A DNA stretch of 35,254 nucleotides, from assembly GCA_900316645.1 (NCBI GenBank), contig ONDP01000029.1, positions 1 to 35,254 on the forward strand, given 5' to 3'. A model generated the notes under the pieces. It searched no databases, was not told the DNA's origin, and saw only the letters and a list, made by a program, of their open reading frames with translations. This stretch comes from an uncultured Prevotellaceae bacterium (GTDB lineage: Bacteria; Bacteroidota; Bacteroidia; Bacteroidales; Bacteroidaceae). Every line of letters starts with the position of its first letter. Position 1 is the stretch's first letter. Made by a program: the position numbers and the translations under genes. Shown piece by piece: positions 33,136 through 35,254 of this stretch.

Positions 33136-33216
33136 CGGATAGAGACGGACAAAAGGTGTCCGACCTAACAAATTTTAATTTATGTATGGATAAGACAACT
33201 TTTTCTGGTTGAGCAT

Positions 33217-33315
33217 GTTTAGAAGTTTAGATATTTAGTTTTTAGTATCAATGTAAATATAAAAATTATTTTTTTCCTTTTTTACTATAAATCCTAAATA
33301 TCTAAACTCCTAAAC
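33217..33315. repeat. inverted octanucleotide repeats flanking an AT-rich spacer
   Basis: The left arm 33217-33238 (GTTTAGAA, GTTTAGAT, ATTTAG) and the right arm 33294-33315 are reverse complements over 22 bp with one mismatch, separated by 55 bp of AT-rich DNA. Both arms have an 8-bp period built on TTTAG. The arms lie in the 298-bp gap between the ATPase and yaaW genes, which holds no gene. A further TAAATTTG box at 33430-33437 on the minus strand might start a small RNA or a longer yaaW leader. Confidence 0.7.
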
Positions 33316-33450
33316 TTTTTGTATTCCCGATGAGAGAAACATCCCCATGATGTCTCTTCTATTCTCATAAAATACACTCGAAAGTTCGGTTTTGTGTATG
33401 ACTAGCACACTTTTTCTAACTTTCTGATGCAAATTTACGACTTTTTTATT

Positions 33451-34521
33451 CTATATGCACGTCCTTATAATCCAAGTTTTGAAGAATGGGTCTTCTATCT
33501 CATAATCTTCTACACGTATCACATAACCTGCCTTCATCAGACGCTTGATAGCGCTGAATGTGGTACTGGTGGCCATTTGGCGATTTTGCAAAGGGTTATT
33601 ATTGTTACTCAGGCTTTGCATGATAAAACGGTCTGTGCGATTAAAACTGAGCCAAAGACGTTCAAAGTCCAAATCGTGAGTTTGGACGATGGCACTGATG
33701 GCTTCATCGACAACATTGTCGAAGTGCTGGTCATAGGTCATTATCTCCCAAACCTGAGCGCTCAATTGCTGGGTGTAATAAGGATGAAGACCTGTAAAAG
33801 AGAGAATCTCATCGACAATGGTGTTCAAGGGTTCTTCTTTCTTCAAGGGCAATCGCTCTGCGACGTAGGCTCTGAAGTCCTCATAAGGGATTTTATTCAG
33901 ATGCATCAACTTTCCAAAATGATAGAAAGGAGATTTTTTCCGCTCGAAAATCTCTGTCATCATAGACTCTTGGCTACCCAACAGAATATAGTTCAAGTGC
34001 TGCTGCTCTTGCATGATGGAGCGTAGCTGCTTATCCAGTCCCTTGCGAATATTCATAATCTCCTGAAATTCATCGAAGACAACAATCAACTTCTTGTCCT
34101 CCGTACTCACCTTTTCGAGCAGAGCCATTGCATCTTCCAAAAGGACCATACCATTAATAACAGGCTGGAATGACACATCAATACCATTAGTAATGGGATT
34201 GGTAGATATTGTTGGGACAATCCTGAAATGCGTCATTAAATGCTTGATACGCTCTAATGGATACAGACGGAAAAGCCCACGCAGGATTTTTGATGCAAAA
34301 TCCTCAATACTGAGCATGTTTTGCAGATTGAGCGATATGGAAGGACGCCCTGATGCTTTCACAGCCTTGGCCACAAGACTTGATTTGCCAAACCTACGTG
34401 GGCTGATAAGCACCAAATGATTCTCACTGTCAAGCATCCTTTGGATACTCTCCAACTCGCTGACTCTGTCAGTAAAAAACTCGTCATCAACAAGTGTACC
34501 AAACTTAAATGGATTGTTCAT
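33451..34521 (-). CDS. AAA/STAND-like ATPase (ATPase_2 type)
   Basis: A 356-residue cytoplasmic P-loop ATPase of the archaeal-type ATPase_2 group. N-terminal FKFGTLVDDEFFTDRVSEL, Walker A SPRRFGKSSLV (about 40-50), Walker B LIVVFDEFQEI (145-155), sensor-like ILLGSQESMM (179-188). A C-terminal winged-helix-like part (about 270-356: DRFIMQSL, TFSAIKRLMKAGYVI, DPFFKTWI) is typical. Function is not established for most members; ATP-driven protein binding or DNA binding is suspected. The ATG at 34521 has a good Shine-Dalgarno (AAGGAG) and a promoter just upstream. It stands alone at the edge of the island. Confidence 0.88.
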   Translation of the reverse strand: MNNPFKFGTLVDDEFFTDRVSELESIQRMLDSENHLVLISPRRFGKSSLVAKAVKASGRPSISLNLQNMLSIEDFASKILRGLFRLYPLERIKHLMTHFRIVPTISTNPITNGIDVSFQPVINGMVLLEDAMALLEKVSTEDKKLIVVFDEFQEIMNIRKGLDKQLRSIMQEQQHLNYILLGSQESMMTEIFERKKSPFYHFGKLMHLNKIPYEDFRAYVAERLPLKKEEPLNTIVDEILSFTGLHPYYTQQLSAQVWEIMTYDQHFDNVVDEAISAIVQTHDLDFERLWLSFNRTDRFIMQSLSNNNNPLQNRQMATSTTFSAIKRLMKAGYVIRVEDYEIEDPFFKTWIIRTCI

Positions 34522-34538
34522 ATCGCTCCTTTTTTCTG

Positions 34539-34546
34539 CAAAGATA
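34539..34546 (-). promoter_or_regulatory. -7 box of the ATPase gene
   Basis: Reverse complement reads TATCTTTG followed by CAG; 17 bp upstream of the ATG at 34521. Confidence 0.65.
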
Positions 34547-34575
34547 CAATAAATGTTTGACACTTCCAAATGTTA

Positions 34576-34606
34576 TGCGAAATTTTTCGCAACGAATTTT
34601 TTCGCA
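34576..34606. promoter_or_regulatory. TGCGAAA palindrome plus extra half site upstream of the ATPase promoter
   Basis: TGCGAAA-tt-TTTCGCA at 34576-34591 is a perfect 7-bp inverted repeat, and TTCGCA recurs at 34601-34606. It lies 30-60 bp upstream of the ATPase -7 box, a good place for an activator or repressor site. Confidence 0.45.
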
Positions 34607-34673
34607 ATATGTTCACATGGGGCTGTAAGCGGGTTTGTATGTAAGCGTAGCCTGTGACGAGGGAATAAAAAAA

Positions 34674-34699
34674 AGCCGAAGGAAATTTTTCCTCCGGCT
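34674..34699 (-). terminator. rho-independent terminator after the smalltalk gene
   Basis: AGCCG-a-AGGAAA pairs with TTTCCT-c-CGGCT (one mismatch). On the minus strand it is followed by eight Ts, ending the smalltalk transcript; the plus strand also has a short T run. Confidence 0.8.
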
Positions 34700-34706
34700 C
34701 TTTTCG

Positions 34707-34820
34707 TTAGAAGTAAATAGGTCCATGTCCCATGCAGCTAGTTGTACCCAGCGTTGTGCCCAGTGCGGTGAGGATACTTATCAGTATCTGAATCACCATC
34801 TTCCATTTTGAATTATTCAT
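34707..34820 (-). CDS. smalltalk protein
   Basis: A 37-residue protein, too short for ordinary gene finders. It starts MNNSKWKMVIQILISILTAL and goes on with GTTLGTTSCM before a short tail. This matches the Bacteroidota 'smalltalk' family: charged start, one hydrophobic helix, then a T-T-S-C-M end. The Cys may act as a lipidation site, but this is unproven. In this phylum it typically lies near HU-type DNA-binding proteins and amidases, as here. Its leader is filled with octanucleotide and other repeats, and a terminator follows directly. Confidence 0.85.
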   Translation of the reverse strand: MNNSKWKMVIQILISILTALGTTLGTTSCMGHGPIYF

Positions 34821-34823
34821 TTT

Positions 34824-34863
34824 TTTAGTCGTTTAGTTGTTTAGTCGTTTGGTCGTTTGGGAG
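34824..34863. repeat. octanucleotide array TTTAGTCG, 5 units
   Basis: TTTAGTCG, TTTAGTTG, TTTAGTCG, TTTGGTCG, TTTGGGAG, directly upstream of the smalltalk start codon. Related in sequence and period to the arms at 33217-33315. Confidence 0.85.
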
Positions 34864-34866
34864 TTC

Positions 34867-34898
34867 CCCCTCCTCCCCTCGGGGAGGTCGGGAGGGGG
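34867..34898. repeat. 32-bp GC-rich hairpin repeat, copy 2
   Basis: Identical over 32 bp and in the same orientation as 17888-17919. A second, different C/G hairpin follows at 34909-34936 (CCTCAA ... TTGAGG arms around CCCC/GGGG). Confidence 0.85.
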
Positions 34899-34956
34899 GC
34901 TCTCATTCCTCAATCCCCCGAGGGGTAAGTTGAGGATGTAGGGGTCAGTTTTTTCA

Positions 34957-35011
34957 CTATGAACTATGAACTATGAACTTAATTTTTCACTTTTCACTAT
35001 TCACTTTTCAC
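34957..35011. repeat. compound heptanucleotide arrays: CTATGAA x3 then TTTTCAC x4
   Basis: CTATGAA at 34957-34977 (three units), then after CTTAAT the units TTTTCAC, TTTTCAC, TATTCAC, TTTTCAC at 34984-35011 (GTGAAAA type on the minus strand). The arrays end 6 bp before the stop codon of the HU-type gene. Confidence 0.9.
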
Positions 35012-35016
35012 TTCTT

Positions 35017-35254
35017 TTACCCTTCGGTGCTTGGTCCGCCACCTTCGGTAGAAGGTCCGCCACCTTCAGTTGATGGTCCCTCGGGATCCTCCACGGTGCC
35101 GTCGTCGGCAGAGGTGACACGCTTCACTTCCTTACCAGTGCGGTCGAAGCAGGTGATCTGGACGGCAGTGGCCTTCAGCTCGTCCTTCAAGTCCACATCG
35201 GGAGTGAAGATGATGCGTCGGGTGGAAATCAGACTCGACTTCACGTCCTCCAAC
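35017..35254 (-). CDS. HU-type (HU-HIG-like) DNA-binding protein, C-terminal part
   Basis: Only the last 78 residues are in the window; the start lies beyond 35254. The visible part, VKSSLISTRRIIFTPDVDL, then KDELKATAVQITCF, fits the end of the HU-HIG-type DNA-binding domain common in Bacteroidota. A disordered tail follows with GPSTEGG repeated three times. Such proteins usually precede a smalltalk gene, as here. It may shape the nucleoid or bind DNA at a specific place; the role is not established. Confidence 0.72.
   Translation of the reverse strand, partial: LEDVKSSLISTRRIIFTPDVDLKDELKATAVQITCFDRTGKEVKRVTSADDGTVEDPEGPSTEGGGPSTEGGGPSTEG
35020..35082 (-). repeat. 21-bp tandem repeat encoding G-P-S-T-E-G-G
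   Basis: Three 21-bp units (35020-35040, 35041-35061, 35062-35082) encode the Gly/Pro/Ser/Thr/Glu tail of the HU-type protein. The first two units are nearly alike at the DNA level, the third more diverged. Confidence 0.75.

Overview
The window looks like a chromosomal segment of a Prevotella/Segatella-type bacterium (Bacteroidota, Prevotellaceae). The evidence is the recurrent TAnnTTTG -7 promoter box, weak Shine-Dalgarno sites, a Bacteroidota-type LptD, a HU-type DNA-binding protein followed by a 'smalltalk' micro-protein, and lipoprotein glycoside hydrolases.

Layout. 1-99: cut-off end of an IS3/IS150-like insertion sequence. 100-396: AT-rich intergenic DNA with an alternating purine/pyrimidine tract and two opposed promoters. 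397-17885: housekeeping and carbohydrate genes of roughly balanced base composition. They are a Na/Pi cotransporter with PhoU and a C-terminal DNA-binding domain, an SDR oxidoreductase, a secreted GH5 glucanase, a broken pepT, a CPA2 cation/proton antiporter, lptD, an HD-domain protein, a biotin-enzyme carboxyltransferase, a lipoprotein plus GH43 enzyme, queF-yhhQ behind a pseudoknot leader, and a TlpA-like thioredoxin. 17925-23097: a minus-strand operon pyrG-purF-asnB, three glutamine amidotransferases. 23408-33095: an AT-rich accessory island, all on the minus strand, which I divide into five transcription units by promoter boxes. They hold two WYL-domain regulators, a 594-residue protein with a HEPN-like R-N-x3-H motif, a YaaW/M48 protease/SprT-like/membrane-protein operon, several small membrane proteins and unrecognised genes. 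33451-34521: an AAA/STAND-like ATPase. 34707-35254: smalltalk protein and the C-terminus of a HU-type protein, separated by a mosaic of short repeats.

The strongest unlisted signal is a set of dispersed simple repeats with a 7-bp period (units GTGAAAA, TTGACAA, CATAATT, CTATGAA), plus a related 8-bp family. They occur between genes and also inside pyrG, purF and asnB, always keeping the reading frame. One array plus its flank is nearly the same in purF and pyrG but in opposite orientation to the coding strand.

The second focus is the island. The HEPN-like gene with its own WYL regulator, and the YaaW-M48-SprT-like operon, look like candidate defence or stress modules. No functions were tested here; all family calls rest on recognisable motifs read by eye.
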